Positions 8,635 through 17,559 of a DNA stretch of 33,002 nucleotides are shown piece by piece. Origin of the DNA: UBA1140 sp964573285 (lineage in GTDB: Bacteria > Campylobacterota > Campylobacteria > Campylobacterales > Sulfurovaceae); assembly GCA_964573285.1 (NCBI GenBank), contig CAZNJD010000034.1, positions 1 through 33,002 on the forward strand, in the 5' to 3' direction. The notes beneath the pieces are model-generated. The model was not told the DNA's origin and did not search any database. It worked only from the letters and a program-made list of their open reading frames with translations. A program made the position numbers and the translations under genes. Position 1 is the first letter of the stretch. The number at the start of each line of letters is the position of its first letter.

Positions 8635-9791
8635 TTACTTACCTTTATCTGAAATAGTTGTCGTTCAGGCTCTATTAAATCAAGCTTTCCCTTATAAGTA
8701 GTAAGTGACAAAGAGATAACCTTATACTCAATTTTAGCTCTATTCAATACCATTATCATTTGTGTTAAATTCTTAAGAGTAATTGCATTAATTAAAATTA
8801 TACCATTTGGATTTAATCTTTCATATAGATAAGGAAGTCTAGCAATCACTTTTACTCCACCTCCACCCACAAAAATTCTATCAGGATTAGGTTCAACTAA
8901 CTCAAAAAGCTCCTCTGCATTACCTTCCAAAAGTTGGGTATCACAAACATAATGAGTTGTTAGATTACTTTTTATATATTTATTACGCAATGATTGTTTT
9001 TCAAAAAATACTGTTTTTAGGCTATATCGTTTATATGCCTCAATTCCACAACTACCACTTCCTGCTCCTATATCCCATAATATCATATTTGGTTCAAGAT
9101 CGAGGTTCTGCAAAGATAGATTTCGTTTATACTCTTTGGTTATCATTCCTCTTTCTGTTTGAAAATCACTATCTATACTAATAATAGGTTTTGAAACAAA
9201 AAGCTTTTTTATTAAAAGGACAAAAGGTTGAGTTAAATCAAAATTTCTATAGCTATAATCAGAGATATTTATCTGCTCTATTATCTCATCAATATATCCT
9301 AGTTTATATCCAATAGTTACCTCTATATCTTGACTATTTAGATATTTAGTTGCTTCTTTAATTCTATCTATAGTAAATCTATCACAAAGTACAAAAGTAT
9401 ATTTATTGGTTAAGAACTTAGTCAAATTAATTCTATCTCGCCCATGCAAAGATATAGTATCCACATCACTCTCACTTATAAATAACTTTTCTAAAAGATA
9501 AGATTTTGAGGAGGTATTATTTATAATCATTATGCTATCTTTTGGCAATTTGTTTGCTATTAAGATACCTGCACTATAAAAAAGTGGTGAGCCTGTTACC
9601 ACATAAAGAATATTCTCTTGATTATAGTTTTCTAATATATACTCTTTTGCTCCATTGAAACTAAGTTTTAGAATATTTGGAGCATCTTCTTTGAAATTTT
9701 TGTCACATATTATTTTGTCAAAATTATCTATTTCTATGGTGAGATTATCAAAATTGTAATCTCCCATTCCATTTCCTATTATGGTTAGCAC
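8631..9791 (-). CDS. cbiET: Fused cobalt-precorrin-7 C5- and C15-methyltransferase/decarboxylase
   Basis: 386 residues, a CbiE-CbiT fusion equivalent to CobL. The N-terminal half (about 1-190) is a tetrapyrrole methyltransferase domain (IIGNGMGDYN, VVTGSPLFYSAG). The C-terminal half begins near TERGMITKEYKR and carries the class I SAM motif LWDIGAGSGSCGIEA and the RIFVGGGG loop of CbiT, which methylates C15 and decarboxylates the C12 acetate. It overlaps the cbiD stop by one base upstream and the cbiF start by 4 nt. Confidence 0.94.
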   Translation of the reverse strand: MLTIIGNGMGDYNFDNLTIEIDNFDKIICDKNFKEDAPNILKLSFNGAKEYILENYNQENILYVVTGSPLFYSAGILIANKLPKDSIMIINNTSSKSYLLEKLFISESDVDTISLHGRDRINLTKFLTNKYTFVLCDRFTIDRIKEATKYLNSQDIEVTIGYKLGYIDEIIEQINISDYSYRNFDLTQPFVLLIKKLFVSKPIISIDSDFQTERGMITKEYKRNLSLQNLDLEPNMILWDIGAGSGSCGIEAYKRYSLKTVFFEKQSLRNKYIKSNLTTHYVCDTQLLEGNAEELFELVEPNPDRIFVGGGGVKVIARLPYLYERLNPNGIILINAITLKNLTQMIMVLNRAKIEYKVISLSLTTYKGKLDLIEPERQLFQIKVSK

Positions 9792-10771
9792 TATTTTAAA
9801 ATCCTTATATCTATATTAAGAGTGGGAAACCACTTTTTTATCTGATTTCTTGCTTTAATCTCTATTTTTTTATAAAACTCATCTAATCTATCTATTCTCT
9901 TTAACTGCATAGATACCCCTTTAACAGTCCGAGTACTCTCTATATTTACCTCTACACCCAAACTATTTTTTATATCATCTCTAAGACTTTCAAAATCAAT
10001 AGAACCAAATCTATTATGCGTATTTTTAAAACCTTGCATAACTTTGGTAGCTTTACCTATACCACAAATCCAAATAACTTTTGTAACTCCTAACTCTTTA
10101 GACATCTCAAAAGAGTCATAAACGAAATTACCAATCTCAATTATCTGTTCTTTATTATAATTCTCTTTGGCATATATAAATGAGCTATTACCTAAAGTTA
10201 AAATAACCTCTTGGTATCCATTGCTTTTAATAAAATTTAGCTCTGTTCTAATTGAGTCTATATATGCCAAAGATGATATAGGTTTGACAAATCCTGTTGT
10301 TCCCAAAATAGATATACCACCCAATACCCCAACTTTGGCATTGGCTGTCTGTTTGGCTATATTTGCACCATCTGTTACAGATATACTAACATATATATTT
10401 TCTTGAGTTATATTAAACTTATTAGAAATATCCTTTATCGCATTTAATGGTGTAGGATTGATAGCAGGATACCCTTTTGGGGGCTTTAATCCATTTTTGG
10501 TTACAACTCCAACCCCAACTCCTGCATAAATCTCTATAGAACCTATAATATAAGGTTTATGAGATATAGGGTTTAATTCCAAATCATTTAATCTATCTGA
10601 GATAGTAACAACTATCTCACAACCTTTTGTTATATCTAAATCATCATTATCCATTTTCTGTGTAATAGTGATACTTTTCTCTTTTGTGATACAAAAAGCT
10701 TCTAACGCAGATTTAAAGGCAAAAGAGGCGTGAACTCCTGTTGTATAACCTCTTTTTAACTCTTTACTCAT
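9791..10771 (-). CDS. cbiD: Cobalt-precorrin-5B C1-methyltransferase
   Basis: 326 residues. Methylates C1 in the anaerobic pathway. The N-terminal RGYTTGVHASFAFKSAL matches the RxGxTTGxxAAAA signature of CbiD, and GVGVVTKNGLKPPKGYPAINP and LGGISILGTTGFVKP are also typical. Its start overlaps the end of the upstream [2Fe-2S] protein gene by 8 nt. No oddity in length. Confidence 0.94.
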   Translation of the reverse strand: MSKELKRGYTTGVHASFAFKSALEAFCITKEKSITITQKMDNDDLDITKGCEIVVTISDRLNDLELNPISHKPYIIGSIEIYAGVGVGVVTKNGLKPPKGYPAINPTPLNAIKDISNKFNITQENIYVSISVTDGANIAKQTANAKVGVLGGISILGTTGFVKPISSLAYIDSIRTELNFIKSNGYQEVILTLGNSSFIYAKENYNKEQIIEIGNFVYDSFEMSKELGVTKVIWICGIGKATKVMQGFKNTHNRFGSIDFESLRDDIKNSLGVEVNIESTRTVKGVSMQLKRIDRLDEFYKKIEIKARNQIKKWFPTLNIDIRILK

Positions 10772-11273
10772 AAACTTTCATAGGAATAAAGTGATTGCTA
10801 TCTAACTCATTTATCAAAACTTTATCTTGTGAGAGTAGAGTAAAAATTTCTCTCCACTCTTCATCTTTGAATTTATGTGTATGCCGTAACCAGATAGCAT
10901 TATTTTGTGGGTTCCCATTAGCTTGTGTATTTTGTGTTACTTGACAAACTTGTCTAAATCTACAAGCACCATAACATTGAGTCCTTGATATTTTGATACG
11001 ATTAATACCTTTGTTTAGTCCCATATCTTTTAATATCTCTCGTAAATGTAAAGCTTTGTCACTTTTTCCTGCTTTTCTACATCTCTCATCATCACATAAA
11101 AGTAGAAGTGTTTTATAGTGCATAATTGGACGATTGGGGTCATAATCTTTTGGTTTACAGGTATAACCCTCTACTACTTCTGAACCCATCTCATTTAAGC
11201 GAATTTCACCTTTTTTTACTGGATTTACTTCATATTTTGATGAAGAGTGTGAGTTAGTTAAATTATTTGCCAT
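10764..11273 (-). CDS. Thioredoxin-like [2Fe-2S] ferredoxin-domain protein in the cobalamin operon
   Basis: 169 residues from the ATG at 11273, chosen because GGAG lies 8 nt before it; an ATG at 11294 would add seven residues and a 32-nt overlap with cbiC. The centre reads LLLLCDDERCRKAG and, about 45 residues later, SRTQCYGACRFRQVCQV, a Cys pattern like thioredoxin-fold [2Fe-2S] ferredoxins, with one extra Cys. No signal peptide, so cytoplasmic. It sits between cbiC and cbiD with overlaps on both sides, which argues for a role in corrin synthesis, probably electron transfer. CbiW or CbiX-linked Fe-S proteins in other B12 operons are possible analogues, but I cannot confirm homology. cbiJ (precorrin-6A reductase) is missing nearby; a reductive helper role is inference. 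Confidence 0.75.
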   Translation of the reverse strand: MANNLTNSHSSSKYEVNPVKKGEIRLNEMGSEVVEGYTCKPKDYDPNRPIMHYKTLLLLCDDERCRKAGKSDKALHLREILKDMGLNKGINRIKISRTQCYGACRFRQVCQVTQNTQANGNPQNNAIWLRHTHKFKDEEWREIFTLLSQDKVLINELDSNHFIPMKVYE

Positions 11274-11973
11274 TATATTTCTCCACTCCATCATAATCTT
11301 TTATCAATTTATAAGTAGCATGAAGTGTAGCCACAGTCATAGTAGAACTACCAAATCGACCCTGCATCAATATAGCAGGTATATCAAAATATTCACAAAA
11401 TCGTTTACCATAATCTTTGGACTCTACCACATTTACAAATCCTACAGGAAACAAAATAAATGCTACATTTTTAAGGTCAACACCCTCATTCAATAAGGTA
11501 TTTATCGCAGCATAAATAAATGTTGGAGCATTTCCACATGCTAATATCATAGGTTCATCTTTATGCTTTTTAATAGCTTCTACTACTGCTCCATAACTTC
11601 TAGTTGTTTTATTTTTTTTGGCATATTTATAAGTAAATGGTTCATTGATATAGCATACTACCTCATTTTGATAAGTATCTAAATAAAATTGACTCAATCC
11701 TACTTTTATCATATTAACATCTACTATGATTTTTGCTTTTTTTTGCAATAATTTTTGTATTCTAGCAATAGCATTTGGAGTAAAAAATATATTCTCCAAA
11801 ACAGATTTAAAACATGTTGAGGTGTGGATAAGTCTGCTTATGACTTCTATCTCATTAGAGTTAAATTTTTTGGCTTCTGGATACTCTTTTAGCTCTTGTG
11901 CTATTATTTCAAATGAGCGAACTGAAATATCTGCTCCTATATTGATGGGGGGTTGTTCTTGTTTAAATTTCAT
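11263..11973 (-). CDS. cbiC: Cobalt-precorrin-8 methylmutase
   Basis: 236 residues. Moves the methyl group from C11 to C12 to give cobyrinic acid. The catalytic-His region reads RLIHTSTC, and the later GNAPTFIYAAI and GRFGSSTMTVATL segments correspond to the substrate-binding loops of CbiC/CobH. It follows cbiL by 7 nt. An 11-nt overlap with the next gene places the ribosome binding site of the [2Fe-2S] protein inside cbiC. Confidence 0.93.
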   Translation of the reverse strand: MKFKQEQPPINIGADISVRSFEIIAQELKEYPEAKKFNSNEIEVISRLIHTSTCFKSVLENIFFTPNAIARIQKLLQKKAKIIVDVNMIKVGLSQFYLDTYQNEVVCYINEPFTYKYAKKNKTTRSYGAVVEAIKKHKDEPMILACGNAPTFIYAAINTLLNEGVDLKNVAFILFPVGFVNVVESKDYGKRFCEYFDIPAILMQGRFGSSTMTVATLHATYKLIKDYDGVEKYNGK

Positions 11974-11980
11974 ATTTATC

Positions 11981-12649
11981 CTATTTGAAAAAATCTATAA
12001 ATAGAGTCATATATTTCTCTACTTTGCTTTTTTTGTAAGGAGTTATATCCTCTCCTTGATAGTTTATATTTTCAAAAGTATATATATCACCTTTTTCCAA
12101 AATATTATCTGTATCCATTCCTATTTTGGGACGCATATATATAGTTGTAGTCGGAACTTTTTTATCTAATAGTGGAACTATTTCAAATCTACTATCTCCT
12201 ACACATAGAGGCTTTTTTACTCTAGCTGATGCTTGTGAAAATGAGGTTACTCCTGCTATTACTTCTGTATTACAATAGAGTTTGGGGTTTTGAACTTTAA
12301 TAATATCTAGTAGATAATATACAGTGCTATATACAGCACTATCTCCTAATGTTACAAAGCTTAAAGAACTATTTTGCTCAAATCCACTATATATTACATC
12401 TACTTGATACTGCCAATCCTCTTTTTTGAAGTGCATGGGAGTATAAACAGGGATAATAGGATTACTAAAATTATGCTCTTTCATTAAAGATTTGACTATT
12501 TTATATGTTAGTGACTTAGTGAAACTACTATCTTTACTTTTAGTAGGGATACAGATTGCATCACTATTTTGTAAAGCTTTCAATGCTTTAATAGTAATTA
12601 GCTCAATGTCTCCAGGCCCTAATGAGACCATATATAACTGCTTATCCAA
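11981..12649 (-). CDS. cbiL: Cobalt-precorrin-2 C20-methyltransferase
   Basis: 222 residues. An SAM-dependent tetrapyrrole methyltransferase with the CbiL/CobI N-terminus (VSLGPGDIELITIKALKAL), ICIPTKS, FVTLGDSAVYSTVYYLL and VIAGVTSFSQASA. Function: methylation of C20 of cobalt-factor/precorrin-2, the first methylation after cobalt insertion. Its start overlaps the cbiK stop by 8 nt, in keeping with the order of reactions. Confidence 0.93.
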   Translation of the reverse strand: MDKQLYMVSLGPGDIELITIKALKALQNSDAICIPTKSKDSSFTKSLTYKIVKSLMKEHNFSNPIIPVYTPMHFKKEDWQYQVDVIYSGFEQNSSLSFVTLGDSAVYSTVYYLLDIIKVQNPKLYCNTEVIAGVTSFSQASARVKKPLCVGDSRFEIVPLLDKKVPTTTIYMRPKIGMDTDNILEKGDIYTFENINYQGEDITPYKKSKVEKYMTLFIDFFK

Positions 12650-13457
12650 GTTTGATTATCTCTTCTTGGATATTTTGCATAATAATATTACGAATATCTT
12701 CTAATTCTATTAGATTAAATCTATCTGATTTAGTTTGTGAAGCAACTATTTTAGAGTTAAAATATTCTCCTAACTCATCTCGTATCTCCACCATATCTTT
12801 AATATAATGATTGCCACTTACTAATAACATAGGAATAACTTGAACTTGAGTTATTCCATCATTTTTCATCTGTTCTATTAATCTATGCTTTATTGCATAA
12901 TAAGGAAAAGCTCCTTCTAGTGAACATGTATAGTTATTTTTCCCAATAAGTTTTAAAAACTCTTCAGCATAAGCCACAGAACTCAATCCTACTAAATCCA
13001 ATAAAGGAACACCATGAATTACATATAAGTTTGCATACTTTTCACTACTGATAGATTGGTTTAAAGATTTTAAAGCAAGAGAAGACTCTTTTGTTTTATT
13101 TATAATTGCTTTGGTATTACGAATATTAGATAGAGAAAAACTATTAAATCCCTTAACAGTTCTTATTAATAGTTCATGCTCATCTGTAGGAAAAAGATTA
13201 ATAGAGGCTACAACTATATTTTTATATCCTAACATATCCACATCAGCTAAAAGTTGTGGTAAATTTTTATAATTCATATCTCTTTTCTGTAAATCTTTAA
13301 GTACCATTCTTGAACTAAATGATAAAAAGACATCTACACCTTTAAATCTCTCTTCTACCTCTTCTTTTAGGGATAGATACATATCTTGTTCTATTACAGA
13401 ACCAAAACAAGCCAAAATTATAGCTTTATCTTTTTTATAGTGTCTATATCTCTTCAT
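12642..13457 (-). CDS. cbiK: Sirohydrochlorin cobaltochelatase, CbiK type
   Basis: 271 residues, a class II chelatase inserting Co(II) into sirohydrochlorin, the committed step of the anaerobic pathway. The start KDKAIILACFGS, the FSSRMVLKDLQKRD segment and the C-terminal IPMLLVSGNHYIKDM resemble Salmonella CbiK. Metal-binding candidates are Glu93 (TDEHELL), His148 (VIHGVP) and His217 (SGNHYI). There is no signal peptide, unlike periplasmic CbiK paralogues. It is the first gene of the cobalamin set, with AAAGGA as ribosome binding site, 96 nt downstream of the M23 lipoprotein gene on the same strand. I saw no cobalamin riboswitch in that gap. Confidence 0.88.
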   Translation of the reverse strand: MKRYRHYKKDKAIILACFGSVIEQDMYLSLKEEVEERFKGVDVFLSFSSRMVLKDLQKRDMNYKNLPQLLADVDMLGYKNIVVASINLFPTDEHELLIRTVKGFNSFSLSNIRNTKAIINKTKESSLALKSLNQSISSEKYANLYVIHGVPLLDLVGLSSVAYAEEFLKLIGKNNYTCSLEGAFPYYAIKHRLIEQMKNDGITQVQVIPMLLVSGNHYIKDMVEIRDELGEYFNSKIVASQTKSDRFNLIELEDIRNIIMQNIQEEIIKLG

Positions 13458-13553
13458 TAGTTATCCTTTCAATATTTTGGAAGTTTATCTAAAAAGATAT
13501 TATTTTTCTATAAATCTATATCTATTTAGTAGTATAAATTTATGAAATATATT

Positions 13554-14264
13554 TTATGGGTTACCATTTAATAATCGTTTATATGCATCTACTAATGAGC
13601 TATATATAGGTATAAATACTTTTTGAGCATATCCATTTACTACAATAGTCTCTTTGACATCAAAATGTAAATGTATAGTGGTTTTGGTATTTCCAAAATT
13701 ATTAGATACTAGCCCAATCCTTTGACCCCTTTTGACTTTTTGACCTCGTCTAACTTGTAGTGTTTTGGAGTCTAAATGTAAATAGCGATAAGTCCTACCA
13801 CTCTTTCCTCTAAGTGATACAGAATATTTTCCAATATAACTAATAACTCCATCTTCAACTGCAACAGCATGATATTTTTTATCTTCACAAGTTGCACCTC
13901 TAATATCAACACCTTGATGTCCTTTGCCTGATGGACACATAGGCATACTCCAAGAACGACGCTCACAATAGTTATCATGCCAAGGGTATTGATAATTTTC
14001 TTTACTACATAGTCGTCCTCTTTTACCATACATACCACCTATGCCATAGACTTGTGAATTGATATAAGCTGGAGATTCTTCTATAGGAAAACGAATATTT
14101 GGAGCATAAATATAGTTATCTCCTACTCTTCCTTTACCACTATTAGATGGAACTAATTCTCCTGCTGGAGTGTATTTAAATGCTTTCTCCTCTTTGGATA
14201 ATTTTTTATTATGTGTACATGCTGATATAAATAACAAAATAGTTATAGCCAATAGAGTTCTCAT
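13554..14264 (-). CDS. M23-family peptidase lipoprotein (LytM-like)
   Basis: 236 residues. A signal peptide with lipobox LFISAC (Cys16) predicts an envelope lipoprotein. The C-terminal half is an M23/LytM metallopeptidase domain: GHQGVDIRG gives the HxxxD zinc pair, YLHLD follows, and IHLHFD supplies the final HxH. All expected ligands are present, so it is probably an active peptidoglycan endopeptidase. Four Cys between the lipobox and the domain (LCS, YCE, MCP, TCE) may form disulfides. It overlaps the preceding 169-residue secreted protein gene by 4 nt; the two probably act together. It is upstream of cbiK on the same strand, so cotranscription with the cobalamin genes is possible. Confidence 0.88.
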   Translation of the reverse strand: MRTLLAITILLFISACTHNKKLSKEEKAFKYTPAGELVPSNSGKGRVGDNYIYAPNIRFPIEESPAYINSQVYGIGGMYGKRGRLCSKENYQYPWHDNYCERRSWSMPMCPSGKGHQGVDIRGATCEDKKYHAVAVEDGVISYIGKYSVSLRGKSGRTYRYLHLDSKTLQVRRGQKVKRGQRIGLVSNNFGNTKTTIHLHFDVKETIVVNGYAQKVFIPIYSSLVDAYKRLLNGNP

Positions 14265-14770
14265 CTTTTACCTCCTACTAAGATTAATCCTGTATAAACT
14301 CTTTTGAGAAATCTATTATCTGTACATCTAGGGTCACTAGTAGGAGCATTACACTCTAAACTTAATGAGTAGTTAACTCCATTTCTATGAAAATCTACAC
14401 TCATTATACCCTCAGCTTGTATAAATTTATTTGTTACTGCTTTCATCTTGGTTATTAAGTTATTTCTCTTAGATGTAATTTTCTCTTGATAAGTTCTATC
14501 TCCTGAAATCATTAATGTTGCTTTGTCTAAAAAAATTGTAATAGTATAGAAATTTTTATCTGAGATAACAGAGATATTTTTTTCATATATATAGTATTTG
14601 GGAATATATACAGGTAATCTCACATCTTTGATACCATCTTTTAAGAGTTTAGGTAACAGTTGTAATTTTTGTTGATTTGGAACTGTTTTTGACCAATCTA
14701 CTTTCAATAATCCTCCATTTCCATAAAGCAAACCAAAAGAGACACTCAACAGAGTTAATATTAAACGCAT
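14261..14770 (-). CDS. Secreted hypothetical protein paired with the M23 peptidase
   Basis: 169 residues, not recognised. A hydrophobic N-terminus (LILTLLSVSFGLLYGNG) looks like a signal peptide cut near residue 19. The mature part is mostly beta/alpha mixed with two late Cys (ECNAPTSDPRC) that could form a disulfide. Its stop overlaps the start of the M23 lipoprotein gene (ATGA), so the two are translated together and may share an envelope role. It is the first gene of the long leftward run and is divergent from icd. Confidence 0.7.
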   Translation of the reverse strand: MRLILTLLSVSFGLLYGNGGLLKVDWSKTVPNQQKLQLLPKLLKDGIKDVRLPVYIPKYYIYEKNISVISDKNFYTITIFLDKATLMISGDRTYQEKITSKRNNLITKMKAVTNKFIQAEGIMSVDFHRNGVNYSLSLECNAPTSDPRCTDNRFLKRVYTGLILVGGKR

Positions 14771-14956
14771 TTTTATATCCTTTATTTAAACTCAAAAAAT
14801 TATTATACCATAAATTATAGAGAATAAAAATCTATAATCTCTTTGTGTAATAAAGAAACATATAAAAAATAGAATGATTAGTAAATGAGAGTTTAATTCT
14901 CCTATTCAAGAAAAATTGATAAACTCATGCTATTAAACTACACACAAGGATGATAT

Positions 14957-17137
14957 ATGTCATTACCAAAAATTATATGGTCAAAAATTGATGAGGCTCC
15001 AGCATTAGCTACTTATTCACTGTTACCAATTGTAAATGCATTTACACAAGCAGGAGGTGTTTCGGTTGTAACTTCTGATATTTCACTAGCAGGCAGAGTT
15101 CTTTCGGCAATGGGTTTAGCAGAGGATAACCTATCTAAACTTGGAGAAGTTGTTTTACAACCTGATGGTAATATCATCAAACTTCCAAATATTTCAGCTT
15201 CTATTGGTCAACTCAAAGAGTGTATTGCAGAGCTTCAAGGTCAAGGATATGATATTCCTAACTTTCCAGAAAATCCAGCAAATGCTGATGAAGAGGCAAT
15301 TAGAGCAAAATATAATACTTGTCTAGGAAGTGCAGTTAACCCAGTTCTTAGAGAAGGAAATTCAGATAGAAGAGCAGCAAAAGCTGTTAAAAGATTTGCA
15401 CAAAAACATCCACATAGACTCAAAGCATTTTCAGAAAATTCAAAAGCATATGTAGCACATATGGCAGGAGATGGAGATTTTTATGGAAATGAAAAATCTG
15501 TTACTATAGATAAAGCACAAAAAGTAACTATTGCCCTTAATGGAAATGAGTTAGCAACTATTGATGCACTTGAGAAAGAAATTTTAGATGGTACATTTAT
15601 GTCTGTGGCTAAACTCAAAGCATTTATTGCTAAATCAATAGAAGATGCAAAAGCAAATGGTGTTCTTTGGTCAATTCACCTCAAAGCTACTATGATGAAA
15701 ATCTCTGACCCAATTATGTTTGGTCATGCCTTTACAGTATTTTTCCAAGAGGTATTTGATAAGTATGCAGAGACATTCGCAGAGCTTAATGTCAACCCAA
15801 ATCTTGGTATGAGTGACTTAGAGAAAAAGATAGCAGGTCATGCACAAGAGGCAGAGATAAAAGAGGCATTTCAAGCAGTTGTTGAGTCTGATAGTCCTGA
15901 AATTGCAATGGTTAATTCTGATAAAGGAACAACAAATTTCAATGCATCTAATGATGTAATTATTGATGCATCTATGCCTGTAGTGGTAAGAGAGGGTGGA
16001 AAACAGTGGAATAGAAATGGTGATGCTAAAGAGTGTGTGGCTGTTATTCCTGATGCTACTTATGGTATGTTCTATAATGAGATGGTAGCCGATTGTGTAG
16101 CAAATGGTCAATATAATGTATCAACAATGGGTTCTGTTGCAAATGTTGGGCTTATGGCTCAAAAAGCAGAAGAGTATGGTTCTCACCCAACTACATTTGA
16201 ACTCTCAGAAGCTGGAACTGTAACTGTTACTGCCCAAGATGGTACAGTTCTTATGAGTTTCGAGTGTGAGGCTGGAGATATTTGGAGAATGAGTAGAGCA
16301 AAAGATATTCCTATCAAAGATTGGGTAAGACTTGCAGTTGAGAGAGCAAGTATTGAAAAAGTTCCAACTATTTTTTGGTTAGATAAAAATAGAGCTCACG
16401 ATGCACAGATGATTTTAAAAGTAAATGAGTATCTTAAAGATTTAGATACTGATGGTCTTGATATTCAAATCATGGAGATTGCAGAGGCTACAAGATTTAC
16501 TAATGCAAGAGTAAGAGAAGGTAAAAATACTATTGCCGTAACAGGAAATGTTCTTAGAGATTATCTTACAGATATGTACCCAATCCTAGAACTTGGAACA
16601 TCTGCTAAGATGTTATCTATTGTTCCATTATTAGCAGGTGGTGGATTATATGAGACAGGTGCAGGTGGTTCAGCTCCTAAACATGTTGAGCAATTCTTAA
16701 AAGAGGGTCATTTAAGATGGGATAGTCTAGGAGAAATTTTGGCACTTGCAGAATCACTAAGATTTATTGGTAGAAAACACTCTGATGAAAAACTAGAAGC
16801 ATTAACAGCAGGTCTTGATAAGGCCAATGAGAGTTACCTTGACAATAACAAAGCACCAAGCAGAAAATGTTGTGAGCCTGATAATAAAGCATCTCATTTC
16901 TTTGTAGCTCAATACTGGGCAGAGGCGTTAGCAAATGGAGAAAATGCAGAACTAGCAGAGAAATTTGCTCCTGTTGCACAGGCTCTAAAAGATAATGAAG
17001 CTAAGATTATTGAAGAATTATTAGCTATAGAAGGCAAACCTCAAGATATTGGTGGATATTATCATCCTAATGATGAGTTAGCCCAAAAAGCTATGAGACC
17101 TTCTGCTACACTTAATACTATTATTGATAATATTTAA
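14957..17137 (+). CDS. icd: NADP-dependent isocitrate dehydrogenase, monomeric type
   Basis: 726 residues, the length of the monomeric IDH family (about 740), unrelated in size to the 400-residue dimeric enzyme. It interconverts isocitrate and 2-oxoglutarate plus CO2 with NADP. Family segments include IWSKIDEAPALATYSLLP at the start, SNDVIIDASMPVVVREGGK, GSVANVGLMAQKAEEYGSHP, FWLDKNRAHDAQ and GTSAKMLSIVPLLAGGGLYETGAGGSAPKHV. In autotrophic Campylobacterota this enzyme can serve the reductive TCA cycle, but direction cannot be read here. Start ATG has AAGGA 6 nt upstream. It stands alone, divergent from the leftward run. Confidence 0.97.
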   Translation: MSLPKIIWSKIDEAPALATYSLLPIVNAFTQAGGVSVVTSDISLAGRVLSAMGLAEDNLSKLGEVVLQPDGNIIKLPNISASIGQLKECIAELQGQGYDIPNFPENPANADEEAIRAKYNTCLGSAVNPVLREGNSDRRAAKAVKRFAQKHPHRLKAFSENSKAYVAHMAGDGDFYGNEKSVTIDKAQKVTIALNGNELATIDALEKEILDGTFMSVAKLKAFIAKSIEDAKANGVLWSIHLKATMMKISDPIMFGHAFTVFFQEVFDKYAETFAELNVNPNLGMSDLEKKIAGHAQEAEIKEAFQAVVESDSPEIAMVNSDKGTTNFNASNDVIIDASMPVVVREGGKQWNRNGDAKECVAVIPDATYGMFYNEMVADCVANGQYNVSTMGSVANVGLMAQKAEEYGSHPTTFELSEAGTVTVTAQDGTVLMSFECEAGDIWRMSRAKDIPIKDWVRLAVERASIEKVPTIFWLDKNRAHDAQMILKVNEYLKDLDTDGLDIQIMEIAEATRFTNARVREGKNTIAVTGNVLRDYLTDMYPILELGTSAKMLSIVPLLAGGGLYETGAGGSAPKHVEQFLKEGHLRWDSLGEILALAESLRFIGRKHSDEKLEALTAGLDKANESYLDNNKAPSRKCCEPDNKASHFFVAQYWAEALANGENAELAEKFAPVAQALKDNEAKIIEELLAIEGKPQDIGGYYHPNDELAQKAMRPSATLNTIIDNI

Positions 17138-17559
17138 TTTTTTATAGAACATCTTGTTCTCTCTTTTTCAATAAGTTCCCTAATTCTAATTTGGGGACTA
17201 GAAAGAGATATTCAAGTCCATAAAGGAAAATACTCATATTAAATCTGAACTTTTGAAAAAATCTATTTTGCTCTTTGATTTTTTCTTCTAATATGCTATT
17301 ATTCTTTTGGAGTTTGTTTTTTTTCACAAGGTAATTTTACCTAAATTTCAAACTCCTCTTCTAATATATTTTTATTTTTTGACAACTACTGAATTTGGTG
17401 ATAAAGATGGGAAAAAAGGTTAAATAACATTATTTTGAACATTATATAATATAAAAGATTTTAAAATACATATGTTTGAATTTATTATTTAGATATTAGT
17501 TTTGCACCATAAATTTTGCGATTATTGCGATTTTAATCATTTGGCTCTTGGAGTTAGTA
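17138..17559. other. Intergenic region between icd and the Asn-rich lipoprotein
   Basis: Contains a REP-like palindrome at 17160-17208, then AT-rich DNA with no convincing gene. A short minus-strand frame over the palindrome encodes the artefactual-looking 'LVPKLELGN'. A direct repeat GCGATT(A)TTGCGATT lies near 17518-17532. No clear terminator for the leftward lipoprotein gene is visible. Confidence 0.6.
17160..17208. repeat. REP-like palindrome (GTTCCC...GGGGAC core)
   Basis: An imperfect inverted repeat: outer arms TCTCTTTTTC / GAAAGAGA, inner arms GTTCCC (17175-17180) / GGGGAC (17193-17198) around AATTCTAATT. The core resembles GTTCCCAAA...TTTGGGAAC repeats scattered in many bacterial genomes, which give false 'VPKLELGN' peptides. 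Only one copy is in this window, so repeat status is inferred. It could also help terminate icd transcription, but there is no T-tract. Confidence 0.5.

Noticed and set aside
11274..11294. Upstream ATG pair for the [2Fe-2S] protein
   Set aside because: It would need a 32-nt overlap and lacks an SD; the ATG at 11273 has GGAG at good spacing.
13458..13553. Possible cobalamin riboswitch before cbiK
   Set aside because: No B12-box-like sequence is visible on the minus strand and the gap is too short for the full aptamer.
17142..17327. Minus-strand 61-codon ORF over the palindrome after icd
   Set aside because: The peptide contains LVPKLELGN, a known signature of a translated palindromic repeat, and has no supporting family or composition.
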